A DNA stretch of 64,000 bases from Pleurodeles waltl (taxonomy: Eukaryota > Chordata > Amphibia > Caudata > Salamandridae), in assembly GCF_031143425.1 (NCBI RefSeq), contig NC_090446.1, forward strand, positions 655,857,717 through 655,921,716, in the 5' to 3' direction. The notes beneath the pieces are model-generated. The model did no database searches and had not been told where the DNA came from. It worked only from the letters and a program-made list of their open reading frames with translations. The translations under genes were made by a program, and so were the position numbers. Below are positions 1 through 11,068 of this stretch, piece after piece. Positions within the stretch are counted from its first letter, which is position 1; each line of letters opens with the position of its first letter.

Positions 1-134
1 CATTTGCAATGCTCAAATGACAACTCACATAGAACCACTTAGGATGCGACACATTGAAACAAAAAGTACAAGTCATGCCTCAAGCTGGCGTTCCACCTGT
101 TTCCAAGCACAATTTTTATTTATGCATGTAGTTG

Positions 135-347
135 TGTTATGTTGGCAATTACTGCATCATGGCAGTTGCCATGTTGCTAGAATGGTCAAACCAGGGAGGT
201 TCGATATTCAATGGGGAGAGACAGGAGGCAGATTGCGGAGACGGGCGGAGGATGGCCTGTTCCTAATGCGTGTAACAACTTAATAAAGAAATGAAGTACA
301 GCATGATGTCCAGCTGCAACTTATTCTGAGAAGTGTCTTACACAACA
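135..347 (+). repeat. 5' LTR of the Gypsy element
   Basis: This 213-bp segment aligns along its full length with 7150-7355, apart from short indels. It begins TG and ends CA, and carries an AATAAA polyadenylation signal at 282-287 in the same relative place as the other LTR (7290-7295). No clear TATA box is seen. Short LTRs of about 200 bp fit the Mag group. Confidence 0.93.
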
Positions 348-352
348 AAATT

Positions 353-364
353 TGGCGACGAGCG
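353..364 (+). promoter_or_regulatory. Primer-binding site, tRNA-Ser type
   Basis: Five bases after the 5' LTR the sequence reads TGGCGACGAGCG. Its first ten bases are complementary to the 3' end of a vertebrate serine tRNA of the GCT type (acceptor end CTCGTCG plus CCA). This is the expected position and primer class for Mag-like Gypsy elements. The match stops after ten bases. Confidence 0.75.
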
Positions 365-849
365 TCGTGTGGAACCCACTGATTTCATTACACTCTACGA
401 AGACTAGAAGGATTGCAGCCTCATTTAATTGCCTGCCAAGTATTGGGGAAAGAACGAATCTGCATGCGATTTGGTGTGCAGTAATTGAAGCTATCGCGCT
501 GTCTGGTGAAGAAATTAATGGACACTCTCAAACTTACCGTTGGTTGCTAGACGCAGCGCGCAACCTAGTTGGGATGGTTTGTCAAACGCGTAAGACAGCT
601 TTAACTGCTCGCCGCTCCACAAGCCTCAGGGGTTTATTTTTCCGGTATGTGAAGACGGCATGATGTGCTGACGTATGTGTCATCTCAGTGTTGTTTAATG
701 CTTGTCAAGATAACACTGGCGCACGCTCCGGATCGCCAAACCCTGAGCACCATGGTAAATCAGGAGAGTGGCAATGCAGGGCCCCGAACCACAACCATCA
801 GCCACCTTCCTTGCAGGTGGCAACGTGAAGGGGTGCAGCCCGCGCCATT

Positions 850-1828
850 TTGTCTGAGATGGAGGTGGCTGCCTTTGTTGTTTTATGTGCAGCGCCATCT
901 GCCCTCCACCTTGGCAGCAGGCGGGAGGCCCGGGTCTGGGTACTGCCTCTGGGAGCACCAGCAACACTGGGAGAGGGTGCACCGTGCTGTGCGCTGCAGA
1001 TCTGGGGTCCGGCGCACCCAGCAGTAGCTTACAACCAGTGGGCCAGTATCCTGGACCGTGAAATGGACCTGCTCGACCTGCTAGGCGTAGAGGCTGTGGG
1101 GCTCAGTGAGTAATAATTAATTAATAGTTGTGTTCTATGCTTAAAGTTTCTTCCCAAATAGCAAGCATGCTGCTCACACGCAGGTAAGTTAACTTTATGT
1201 TACAAATATAATATTATGTGATCGTCATCTAGACTTGTGCTCAGCGCTACCTAATTGTACTTGTTTTTGGCGCTGCATGGACTGATTAAGAAGTAATGCA
1301 GAGACTCCTCCTGTGCCTTGTCTAAGATAGTCATTAGTTTTAGTATTAGTGAGTTAGCATGTTCTTTCACTTCTCTGTGCATTTATTTTTTATAGCTCAT
1401 ACAGTGCCAACTTCCAAGCAATTTCCCAGTGATGTGTAGTAGATTTGCATACCTACATCCAATCTATGCATTGAGTGATTGAGAATGAGATGAGGACTGT
1501 AGAAATCATTCATTGCAATTTAGTAGTACCTCCAAAATGTAGTTTAGGACATTTTGAATAGGGTTAGGAAACTTGGAATAGGATGGTCCATGAAAATAGT
1601 ATTATTATTAGAATACAGGCGCTCTGAACAGATGATGCTGTGTTACACTTTTCCTTTAAAAACGCAATGTTCTCTGAGAGATTATTTATTAACAGTACCA
1701 CTAATCTTTTCTATTTTTTTCTTACATCATCCAGCATCCAGGGGCAGGAAGAGGGTTGGAGAGGTGGGCGAGGTAGCTTAAGATGGCCCCTCCAGAAGTG
1801 CCAGAGCAGGTGGCTCTCCTGGCCCCTG
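850..1828 (+). other. Exon-like structure inside the Gypsy leader (speculative)
   Basis: Position 850 begins an open frame of 87 codons to about 1110. Near its end lies GTGAGTAA, a strong 5' splice-site match. CACACGCAG followed directly by GTAAGTTA lies at about 1175-1190. A pyrimidine-rich tract with CATCCAG precedes 1737. Ninety-two bases later comes CCCCT followed by GTAAGTCC at about 1829. These spacings fit a small spliced gene or a non-coding exon pair. The predicted residues do not match a family I recognise. A captured host exon, a Harbinger exon or chance are all possible. Confidence 0.25.
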
Positions 1829-2388
1829 TAAGTCCTCCTGTTGTTGTTAATTTTAATATTTATTCCCCTAACTTTCACTGTTCCACATTTAGAATTATTT
1901 TCTATTTTTTTACTGTGCCTGCCTCCTAATTCTTTTTTAACTCCACTTCAATGTATCTGTTTCATAAATTCTTCTTATCCCTGCATTATCCTATTTACTT
2001 CTACATTTCAAGTTTCTTTACCTCAAACTGTCTGGCTGTAATAGTCTGTCTGTAGCTTCTTTTCTTCTGCTTTGTCAGTGAGCTTTCCCTCTCCATTTAT
2101 ACATCTTATCTTGTGGAGTGGTGGTAAGGCTCAGAGAACCCATGTACTGAAGATTGCATTCCCATATAAGGTATTCTACACATGTTTTGTGAGAAAGCTT
2201 TCTTTTTTTGCTCCAGCTCAATCATGTAAAAAAGGTGTTTTTGAACATGATCATGTAATTATTTGTACCCTCCAATGCTGTGTATGTATCAATAGTACAC
2301 AATAGTATAATAGTATACAAGCATTTGACCGTATGTCCTTCATTGACCAATTATTGCACCCTTTTATTTCTCTTGAAATACTAAGGGG

Positions 2389-2545
2389 CATATTTATACT
2401 TTTTGACACAAAACTGTGCAAACACAGTTTTGCATCAAAAAGTTTACCGCTGGCTAGCATCTTTTTTTTAACGCCACCCTGGTGTCATATTTATACTATG
2501 ATGCTGGGTGGCACTAAAACTGGTTGGAGTCCAAATTTTTGACGT
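2389..2545. mobile_element. Fragment of a GGGCCATATTTATAC-type MITE
   Basis: The stretch begins GGGGCATATTTATAC and continues through a small palindrome (TTTTGACACAAAACTGTG.. mirrored by ..CACAGTTTTGCATCAAAA), the same opening as the full MITEs at 16375 and 24374. A second TCATATTTATAC motif follows at about 2487. No matching right terminus is visible, so this is a partial or rearranged copy nested in the Gypsy leader. Confidence 0.55.
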
Positions 2546-2917
2546 TAACCATTGCACTTTGTCGTAAGGCAAAATAATGTTAACTCTGGAAAAATGACTC
2601 TAACCTGTTTTACGACACAGAAACATGTTGCAAAACAGATATACACCCTGGGCAGTATTGTTTTAGTGTTGTCAAGGCAACACTGACTCTGCATCGGAGT
2701 TTCTGTGTACATCTATTAAAGGCAGCGTAATTAAAGAGGAAACAAGCTTATAAGGATGTTTTTTAAATAAAAAATAAAAAAAGAAGTACATTCAAGAGGA
2801 ATTGTAGAACAGGAAGTGAACTGTTGTTTATACTTGAATTAAACTTTAATTAGTAGGAACAGGTCATACTCCTTTTCGGTGCTTTTACTCTGGTGCCTGG
2901 GTGTTCTTATTATCACA

Positions 2918-3829
2918 ATGGCACAACAGAACTTCAGTATTAGTCCTCCTCATGCGTTTTGGGTCTCAGGGACAGAGCCTTCAATGAAATGGACAGAATG
3001 GAAGGATTATTTTACTAATTATATTGAGGCCATTAATGAAGAAGGATAAAATGTCAGGGGAACAGAAAAAAATAATTGTATTGCTTTCTTTGGGCCCTGT
3101 TGATCTAAAGACATATAGTAGGATGCAGAAGAATTTACCGAGCGGAGATGGGAATGTTTTTTCTGCAGCTTTACGGGATCTTGCGCCAAAAGTGTGTATT
3201 GGCATTACATGATTTAAATCTTTTCAATGTAAACAGCATAAAGGGGAAGATGTTGATGATTATGTAGTGGAATTAAAGAAGTTAGCCATTGATTGTAAAT
3301 TTGGCATATTACATGATGATCTCCTCAGAGATCAATTGGTTATGTGTGCCCATAATCAGTCTACACAGAAACGTTTATGGATAAATGGCGACGCTCCGCT
3401 AGAAGGAGTTCTCGCAATTGTACACAAGGCTGAGATTTCCAGGAGATGTGTGACAGAATTGAACACACCTGATAAAGAGGAGGGTGGTTTTTACAAAGTA
3501 AACAACCGGAAGTCAGATAAAACCTCTACACCAAACTTTAAAGAGAAAGCAGAGAGAAAAGGTGTTATTGTTGTGGTAGTAAAGAGCATTTGACGTTTTC
3601 AAAATCTTGTCCTGCTACAAAACATAAGTGCAATAACTGCAGCATTCACTTTGGGAAAATGTGTCAGAAGAAAGGGAGCACTGTTATATGTGTGTATGAA
3701 GATAAAGAAGGCAGAAATAGCGATTCAGAGGATGACAGTGAAAATACGAATGTGGTTAAATATTTACAGGATCAATTCGTATTGAATATTAATGAAAGTT
3801 ACATGCTAACAAACCAGGTTGCGAAATGA
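2918..3829 (+). pseudogene. gag: Gag remnant of the Gypsy element
   Basis: The start ATG at 2918 opens a Mag-like Gag N-terminus (proline and tryptophan-rich start with a W-x-x-W-K-x-Y core). The frame is broken by a stop near 3047 and then continues in other frames at 3050-3212 and 3267-3593. The C-terminal part at about 3563-3655 encodes two zinc knuckles. The first is C-x2-C-x4-H-x6-C. The second is shortened to C-x2-C-x2-H-x4-C, so two residues are missing from the usual spacing. An acidic tail follows up to the protease. At least three frame changes show that this is a pseudogene. Confidence 0.85.
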
Positions 3830-4101
3830 AGATTGGTGGAGTATATATTAAAATTCATACAGATTCAGGGTCACCCTTTACCATAATTAATGAAAGTGTA
3901 TGGAAGAGTAAATTCGTACCTAAGATGGGAGAATGTCTATTACCACCTGATATTGAACCAGAAAGTTATACAGCTGAAAAAATCAACATGTTTGGTTACA
4001 GGTGGCTGAATTTTCAATTCAAAGGCAGGAGTACTAGAAGAAAACTATACGTGGCAGAACAAGGACCTTCTGTTTTGGGTTGGCAAGATCAAGGGAAATA
4101 A
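3826..4101 (+). pseudogene. pol: Retroviral-type aspartic protease remnant of the Gypsy element
   Basis: A 91-codon open stretch overlaps the gag tail by four bases. It carries the aspartyl-protease active-site triad as D-S-G in the context HTDSGSPFTII, the form typical of Mag-like Gypsy proteases, and ends with a hydrophobic LGW motif. The short overlap suggests that protease was originally reached by frameshift or a fused frame. The domain itself is open here, but flanking pol frames are broken. Confidence 0.85.
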
Positions 4102-4184
4102 CATATGATATTGGATCCTAGCAGCGGGGATAAAGTACTCATTGCGGATACTGGGAGTTCAATATAAGTGGAACTAGAAAAGTA

Positions 4185-5590
4185 ATTTCCAAAGGTTTTT
4201 TGCAATCAGCTTGGAAAACTAAAGGGGTTTGAGCATGAAATTGTACTGAAGGAAGATGCACAACCTAAAATGCATAAGTTAAGACCTGTACCTATAATGG
4301 TAAGAGAAGAGGTGTCAAATGAATTGGAGAAATTGGTAAACATGAGCCCATTGAGAGATCGGAATGGATTTCACCAGTAGTTGTAGTACTACACAGTAAA
4401 GGAAAAATCCGTCTTTGTGTGGATTTATGTCATCTTAACAATAACATTGTCATAGACCAATTTCCTTTGCCTATAATTACAGAAATTATGTCAAGTTTGA
4501 AGGGTGCTACTTGGTTTTCCAGTATTGACTTATATGCGGCATATCACCAAATTCTTCTGTCACCCCAATCGAGGAAATTAACAGCTTTCATCACTCATGT
4601 AGGTAGTTTCTAATTTAAAAGAATGCCTTTTGGTTTGGATCAGCCACGGCTGTCTTCCAGCCCTTGATGCATAAACTATTTGGGAAAGAAAAGGTAGTAA
4701 CGTTTTTCCAAGATGACATTCTCATATTTGGAAACAATAGAGAATGTCATGATGAAAGGGTGCATCATGTGTTAAGTGTTTTGGAAAAGAAAGGTTTGAC
4801 TGTTGAAATGAGTAAATGTAAATTTGCTGAAAGGAGTGTAACATATTTGGGACATGTTATCAGGGGTGAGGGGGTGAGACCTAAACCATCTTTAGTGAGA
4901 TCACTAATCAGGGAGATGTCAGCACCATCTAGTAAATATGGTGTGAGATCATTCTTAGGCATGGCAGAATTTTTGCAAAAATTCATTCTGAATTTCGCAG
5001 AGAAGGTGTATTACATTAGACAACTTCTTTAAAAAATGCAAAATTTGAATTGAATTGAAAGTGTGATATGGAATTTAGGAACATCAAGGAGAGTTTGTGT
5101 AAGGTCTCTAATTTGAGCAGTTTTGATCCTCAGCTTCAGTGCTATCTAACTACTGATGCAAGTGAAAAAGGACTAGGGCCTGTATTATCTAAAGGAATGA
5201 TAATGGCAAAGAAAATATTGTTTGTTTGCATCCCGATCCTTGACATCAGTGGAAGAAAAATATCCTATTATTGAAAGGGAGGCATTCGCGTGTGCATGGG
5301 GGTTGGAGCATTTCCGTTCCTTTGTGTAGGGAAAGAATGTTATCATAAACCATTGATAAAACTTCTATCTTCTGAGGGTAGTGTTGTAGCTCCAGCTAGA
5401 ATTGCAAGGATTTCTATGAGACTGAAAGAGTCTGTTTACAGGATGGTGTATGTGCCTGGGAAGAAGAATGTGACAGCTGATTTTTTATCTAGAATGCTGT
5501 GTCCACTTGAAGAATGTATGGAGGATCCTTGGGATGAATTTAAATTTGCATTTGTTTTTGATTATGGCAAAACGGCTTTAAGTAAGGACA
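4185..5590 (+). pseudogene. pol: Reverse transcriptase and RNase H remnant of the Gypsy element
   Basis: Successive frames show reverse-transcriptase blocks in order. These are the D-L-C-x-L-N-N-x-I block, FSSIDLYAAYHQILL (first catalytic aspartate), MPFGL, and FQDDILIFG (the FxDD catalytic box), followed by YLGHVI and the FLGMAEF block. RNase H follows with TTDAS at about 5150 and ends with a VTADFLSR motif near 5480. Stops or frameshifts occur near 4380, 4612, 4645, 5030 and 5275. Motif order and spacing are those of Ty3/Gypsy pol, and no active enzyme can be made. Confidence 0.9.
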
Positions 5591-5643
5591 GGTAGGAAAT
5601 AGGACAGAAAGAAGATGCTGAGTTACAGAGTGTACAAAAATGT

Positions 5644-6683
5644 ATGTTGGAAGGGTGGCCCAAGAAGGATGTATTATCAAAGGGGTGTAGGCATTTTTGG
5701 GAGATTAGATCAGAGTTATCTATAGAGAATGATTTGATTTTAAAGGGCAATAGGTTTGTTCCTCCCAATATCCTACGTGAAAACATCATAGAATTTTGCC
5801 ATGAAGGTCATTTTAGGATAGTGAGAACTAAAACCATTGTCAAGGAATAGTTTTGGTGGCCAGGAGTTGGCAGGGCTGTGAAGACATTTATGCATAATTG
5901 TCATGTTTGTTTATCTGCTGATTAGACTTTACACACCTTAAGACCACCTATAGATCAGAAATTAGATCTGAAGGGCCTTGGGAATGTGTAGTTGTAGATT
6001 TAATGAGACCTATTGGAGAACAGCAGGAGTATTTGGTGGTCATTGTGGATCTTTTTTCAAAATGGCCGGTTGTCAGGGTAGCAAAAAAGGCTGATATCTG
6101 TATTGGAATGTTTGGACCAGATTTTTGTTATGAAGGTATTCCGGCTTTACTTTTAAGTGAAACAAACTGTAAAACATTGTCAAACAGTGCCAAAATATAT
6201 TTTGAAAGAGTTGGTTTATCACACAAGACTACCTCATTATACAATCCTAGTGGGAACGGTACTATGGAGAGGTTTAACAGAGTGTTAAAGGGAATTATTC
6301 AAGCGGCAATGAGGAAACAGTATGATTGGCATACTGCGGTATGGAAGGCGGTTTGGGCATATAGAGTAACAGAGAATGAGGCTACTGCCATTAGCCTGTT
6401 TGTTGCCATGAGGGGTAGGAAACCTAGATGCAAATTTAATCCTGTGTGGTTGTGCAAATGTGGAATGGATTTTTGGTCCTTGAGTGGTGTTAAAAAGAAA
6501 ATGGAAAGGATTCAAGACAGAATCAAATCATATTATGATAAGATGCATAGTGTGAAACCGACTCAGATTAGAGCAGGAGACTGGGTGAGGGTTAAAAAAC
6601 CCTTCAAGGTGAAGAAAGGGGAGAGCCAGTACTTTGAACCAGAAATAGTAAAGGATGTGTTACATAATGCAGTAAGGTTGTGA
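5644..6683 (+). pseudogene. pol: Integrase remnant of the Gypsy element
   Basis: An HHCC zinc-binding region is recognisable at about 5800-5925 (CHEGHFR, then FWWPG and CHVC), with a stop in the middle. The catalytic core occupies 6003-6683 and is open for 226 codons. It keeps VDLFSKWP and the later NPSGNGTMERFNR block with its catalytic glutamate, but the usual second aspartate region reads LLSETN where SDN is normal, so the DDE triad is damaged. The C-terminal part has a GDWVRVKKP segment, the usual end of the integrase of this group. Confidence 0.88.
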
Positions 6684-6708
6684 AGTGGGAAGATATGGAA
6701 TTTGAAAC

Positions 6709-7149
6709 ATGTTGCTGTGTGTCCGGAAGGACATGGGGGAAAAACATCTGGATGACAAGGTGAATGATCCCATTGGGGTGTATGATGATAAGAATAATGA
6801 GGCAGGCACACCAATTGTGAGAGACACTAATTGTGGTACGTCAGGGGGTTCCTACAAAGGAATAACTGGAGAAGCAGGAAGGGGTGATGAAGGAATAGAA
6901 CTAGATGGACAAGGGATAGATGGTGCAGAGGTACAAGAGTCATAACAAGAGTCACAAGAGCTGGAACAGAATCGGATTGTGGACACTAATAAGAGAAAAA
7001 GAGAATTACCTGGGTGGTTAAAGTATTTTGTATTATATTAATTGTTTAGTAATTGTTCTGTTTTAATCTCATATTGTTACCTCATTAGTTGTTTTATTTG
7101 CATTTATTTATTTATTTTTTGTTTTCTTTATTATTAAAGAAGGGGGATG
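6709..7149 (+). other. Pol tail, 3' untranslated region and polypurine tract of the Gypsy element
   Basis: An acidic and glycine-rich open stretch (6709-6945) follows the integrase and is probably the variable pol C-terminus. It ends in AT-rich sequence. Just before the 3' LTR, AAAGAAGGGGGATG (about 7136-7149) is a typical polypurine tract for plus-strand priming. Nothing else is recognised. Confidence 0.7.
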
Positions 7150-7355
7150 TGTTGTGTTGGCAATTACTGCGTCATGGCAGTTGCCAGACGCTAGAATGGT
7201 CGAACCAGCGATATTCAATGGGGAGAGATGGGAGGCGGTTGGCGGAGACAGACCGAGGATGAACCTGTTCCTAATGCATGTGGCACCTTAATAAAGAAAT
7301 GAAGTACGGCATGGTGTCCAGCTGCAACTTTTTCTGAGAAGTCTTTTACACAACA
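7150..7355 (+). repeat. 3' LTR of the Gypsy element
   Basis: This is the homologue of 135-347, again TG to CA with AATAAA at 7290-7295 and the terminal TTACACAACA. It is directly followed by the AGTTG target duplication. Differences from the 5' LTR include two short deletions and scattered substitutions, many at CG or TG/CA sites as expected from methylation-driven decay. Confidence 0.93.
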
Positions 7356-7360
7356 AGTTG

Positions 7361-9346
7361 ATACATGTTAGTGGGTTGTTTCACCTACTGTAGATATATG
7401 TATTCTCTTGTACTTCACAGGTTTGAATTCTGGCTCATCCACTCAGCCTTTAGTTCTTCAAAGGTCATACAATTCCTAGAAGGGTTGAGCAGATATTTGC
7501 CCTGGTACTCACCAACGCCCTAGAGAGAAATGCTCACACTTAATTGGAAGCACGTAACCAGGGTCATGTGGCCTCATCCTTAGTCACTGCAGTTTTAACC
7601 AACCTCAAAAAATGAAAATTATCACATTTTCTATATGCACTGTGGTTCAGGTACAGTTGGAGAAATGATTTGCAGCCTCTCTTTTAATGTCAGTAAATTA
7701 AAGCTGAAAAGGTCCTCCTAAGCAAACTGTGTAAGGTAGTCATGGTATGCTTTAAATACCCATGGCACTCTTTAGGGAGCAATCCACTGAGGAGGCCATG
7801 GTTGCAGCTGCAATGCCCTAGCTTGCCCCTTGCGACCCATGGCCCTGCTTTTGCAACTCCTGGCTTCAGAGATGGCAAATTCAATGCCAGGAACACAGTG
7901 GCAGCTGGTCTTTGTGGCCGTCAATTAGGGCTCCGCTCTCTTTGTTTTTAGTAAATTTCAGGGGTGGCGAGAGCGGAGGAGCATCGCCCTGCTGAGAAAA
8001 ATGCCCCCAGGACAGAAAAATAAAATGGCAATAAACTTTATTTATTACCATTTTATTTTTCAGCACCCCGTCCTGAACCGAGTGTCAAGACGGGGCGAGG
8101 CAATTGCTGCTGAGTGGCAGCAGGGAGATGTGCACTTGTTTAAAGTGTGCATGTCCCTTTGGCCGGCCGTCTTGCAACGGCCAGCCAGACATGCGAGAGC
8201 TGCGAGAGCCCCCTACCACCAATCCTGATGCTGCTTTCATGCTGGTTACCAGCATGAAAGCAGCACCAGGATTGGCTACTGTAGTTTCCTGGGTCCCTTC
8301 ACGCATTGGACCCAGGAGAGAAGGAGAGACGTTGAGAGGAGGACGTCCATCCAAAGGTAAATGCTGTTTTTTTTTTCTTCTATTATAATTGGACCCCCTA
8401 CCACCCCCTCCCCCATTGTAAGTGAGAGCCAGCTATCGCTGGTCAATATATTACTCAACTAATAGTGAATAATAAAATAATATTCACTATTAGTGTAATA
8501 AAAATGTCTATATGCCCTTCCATGGCAGCTGATTCAAGTAAAATGCTTTCAAATGTATATGGTGTGCGTGCTTGCGGGTGAGAGTGTGTTTATGTGAGAG
8601 TGTGTGTGTGTGTGTGTAAGTGTGAATTTGTGTGTATGTATAAGTATGTTTCTGTGAGTGAAAGTGGAGGTCAAAGGGCACGTGATGTCAATTCCGCTAC
8701 CCCTGGCATTTTGGTGAATTGACACCCATGGAGGTGACCGCAAACATTCATGTCACCTAAGACCACAGGGACACGTTTCCTGTAGATGTGCAGACTGTTT
8801 TTGTGCCAAGGTATCACAGGGTTAAGCACAGGTTAGTTTGGGGTTTCCTTGTGTTTCACCCTGACAGAGCTTGTGGTTGCTGCTTGAGTAGGGTTTCACC
8901 CTCTCAACCAGTAACCTGATTTCCTATAATGTGCAAATTACATCCTGCATAATTAAATACGAAACTAAGCATGCTTAGTACTGAAAACTACTGTATCAGG
9001 GACAAACGATACACATGCCACAGTAAGTGTGAAGGTCTTGACCATCTCACCAAGTATAGGATAGGGTTGAACTATTGGTTGCAGGCAAATGAGGTTTGCA
9101 GAGAAGCCCACTACATACTTTGTAAACTGAACGCAGTTTGTGCTTAACATATGGTTGGCTTATCATGCCCTCACATGATTAAATATAATTTTTAGTCATC
9201 ATACAGTTGGTTTACTCCAGTGAGATCCATTGAGGATGATTTCACATGTGAACAGTTTTAGTCTGGAAGAAGTTCCAGAAGCAGAACCAAGCACATTGGC
9301 TGATTCAATTCACATTATGCTTTTCTTTGAAAATATGTCTAATTAA
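7361..9346. other. Unassigned stretch with a palindrome and a TG microsatellite
   Basis: No coding region is supported. Positions 7960-8400 are more GC-rich and hold a 57-bp palindrome (separate entry). A (TG)n tract with its purest part at about 8600-8617 sits in a degenerate TG-rich stretch at 8565-8640. The remainder shows no recognisable family. Confidence 0.6.
8219..8275. repeat. Near-perfect hairpin palindrome
   Basis: Arms 8219-8245 and 8249-8275 are complementary with one mismatch around a 3-base centre TTA. The inner 17 bases of each arm (TGCTGCTTTCATGCTGG and its complement) are perfect. A similar but decayed sequence with the CAGGATTGG end occurs at about 33500-33560, so this is part of a dispersed repeat. 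Confidence 0.8.
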
Positions 9347-9347
9347 A

Positions 9348-9516
9348 GGTCTGATTTAGATATTTGCAGATGGGTTACTCCATCCCAATGGAGACGGATA
9401 CCCCATCTGCCGAAATCTAAAACCCATAGGAAATAATAGGATTTATATTTCGTTGGACGGGATATTCATCATTGTTGTGATGGAGTCACCTGTCCTCCAA
9501 TATCTAAATCAGGCCC
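9348..9516. mobile_element. Small palindromic MITE with GGGCCTGATTTAGATATT ends
   Basis: The left end reads GGTCTGATTTAGATATT and the right end is the complement of GGGCCTGATTTAGATATT. AAA flanks both sides (9345-9347 and 9517-9519), consistent with a 3-bp target duplication, though the A-rich context weakens this. Inner arms are partly complementary (GCAGATGGG..CCCATCTGC). There is no coding capacity. Confidence 0.75.
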
Positions 9517-11022
9517 AAAATCTAATTCATGAAGTACGTTATAGGAGTGGACATTACATTGCCTGGGAACTTGATTTGACATTGTGTTTGCTGAGCATTT
9601 GCATGGTAAAACAGCAATCGAGTGTCTCTCCCATTTTGGTACAACTTTTCAGAAACCACTTATGATATCATATTGCACATAACACTTCTCAAAGCCTGTG
9701 CTTACTGGCCAAATTCAACCTCCTATAACACACTGGACCTCCTAGTCTGCCTCTCATCAGCCCTCTTTACTGTTTCCTGAATGCTGATGGTTGCAGATAT
9801 TCATCACCCTCGCACAGAAGAACACACTTGGGCTCCATACACTTTTATCAGGTTGTGGATAACATGTTTAGATTGTCAAGCCTAAGTTGTGGACAACATG
9901 TTTAGGTTGTGGTTGTCAAGTCTAGTAGGGCTGTCACTGCTCTAACCAAGACTGGAAAGATGAGCTAATGAATCTAACAGAGATGTTAAACAAAAAGGTG
10001 CCAGGCCCCAATAGGCAGGCGTGTATTGGCTGGGTTGTAGTGTGTATTTTCTTCAAGGAGAGAAGCCACAACAATGGAAGATGCTTGACTGGACAGAGAG
10101 GGGATGTATGGAGGGAGGGAAGGAACTCATGTCTTCTGTCCAAAATGGATGGCAGGCACTGTAGAACCAGGGACTAGGCTTAGCTCCATGGTTAAAATGG
10201 CCTCCTTGGCTGTGACGTATGTAATTACTGCTGTTGTCACACACTCTGCAAACTATATGGGCTCTGAGCTAAAGATGGCAGATTATTAGGTCCTTTTGTA
10301 TCCTATTCTGTGCTTTACCTTTAATTTTGGACTGGTGGCACATTTCCAAATGGGGACATGCATTAGTGGGGATGAACCTGAGATGGGTAAGGCTAACACC
10401 ACAAAGCATGATTGGTAAGATCTGAGTACATGTGTCAGACATCTCACTAATTACAGTGTTCATGGTCTGGCTGAGATCCTGCAAGGTTCTTTTTTAAGTG
10501 CCTTGCAACTTGTTCCCCCAGGGAGGCTCTCATGTCTCTTGAAATATGGCACTTCTTGCCCTTCCAGGTGCTGTGACTGGTAGCGCCTGAGGTTTGGGGT
10601 TTTTAATGTGCCGACTTCTTTAAAGCACTCCAAAGGTTGGTGGTGAATGTGGGAGGCTCAGGGAGCTGGCACCAGCATTTGAAATGTCACACTTGCTTAG
10701 GATGGATTCATCACTTCTCGTGTTCAAGGGATATCCATTGCTCTTATCTACAAATGCCTGTCACATCTGATTCTCATCAATGCTTTTCTGCAGTCCTGAT
10801 GTGAAGGTCGAGGATGTGATTTGAAGTGAGCATGAATGGAAATGCTACTCGTCAGGATCAGTACAGTCAAACACTTTGCTTGTCCATCTGAAGAGAGGTG
10901 GTTGAGTTGGGGGTAACATTTGGCACAGTGTCTTTGGATAGTTAAGTCGGGATTTTAAGATGAACAATGCCTACTTCTCTGCACTAGATATTCTGAAGAC
11001 TGGTTCTAATGAAGAGTTGGGG
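9517..11022. other. No recognised feature
   Basis: Short open frames on both strands overlap each other and show no domain. No repeat family, structured RNA or regulatory cluster could be supported. Confidence 0.5.

Positions 11023-11068
<46 letters not shown>
11023..11068. repeat. Compound (AT)n(AG)n microsatellite
   Basis: About eleven AT units run directly into about twelve AG units. Downstream to about 11330 the sequence is AT-rich with many TATTTA and ATATTAA words but no clear repeat period. Confidence 0.95.

Larger units (their letters stand above)
365..2917 (+). other. Long 5' leader of the Gypsy element, probably with nested insertions
   Basis: About 2.5 kb separates the primer-binding site from the gag start. 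Positions 365-660 are CG-rich and could be genuine leader, and 2705-2917 reads like the pre-gag leader. Between them lie an exon-like block (850-1109 and 1737-1828) and a MITE-like fragment near 2390. A weakly similar 36-bp direct repeat sits at about 703-738 and 2667-2703 (shared TTGTCAAG..AACACTG..CGGA) and may mark insertion boundaries. No long open frame is convincing. Confidence 0.5.
130..7360 (+). mobile_element. Gypsy (Ty3/Metaviridae, Mag-like) LTR retrotransposon, decayed, with target-site duplication
   Basis: A complete LTR-element architecture is visible. Two LTRs at 135-347 and 7150-7355 both begin TGTT and end AACA. A 5-bp direct repeat AGTTG flanks the element at 130-134 and 7356-7360. 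A primer-binding site follows the 5' LTR, gag, protease, reverse transcriptase, RNase H and integrase remnants occur in Gypsy order, and a purine tract precedes the 3' LTR. The pol domain order (integrase after RNase H) and the protease and Gag style resemble the Mag branch of Ty3/Gypsy. The LTRs have diverged by many substitutions and small indels, and every reading frame carries stops and frameshifts, so the copy is old and inactive. The gag start lies about 2.5 kb from the 5' LTR, which is unusually far and suggests a nested insertion in the leader. Confidence 0.93.

Noticed and set aside
8085..8388. Overlapping plus and minus frames of about 90 codons
   Set aside because: They mirror each other across the hairpin at 8219-8275 and have no recognisable domain.
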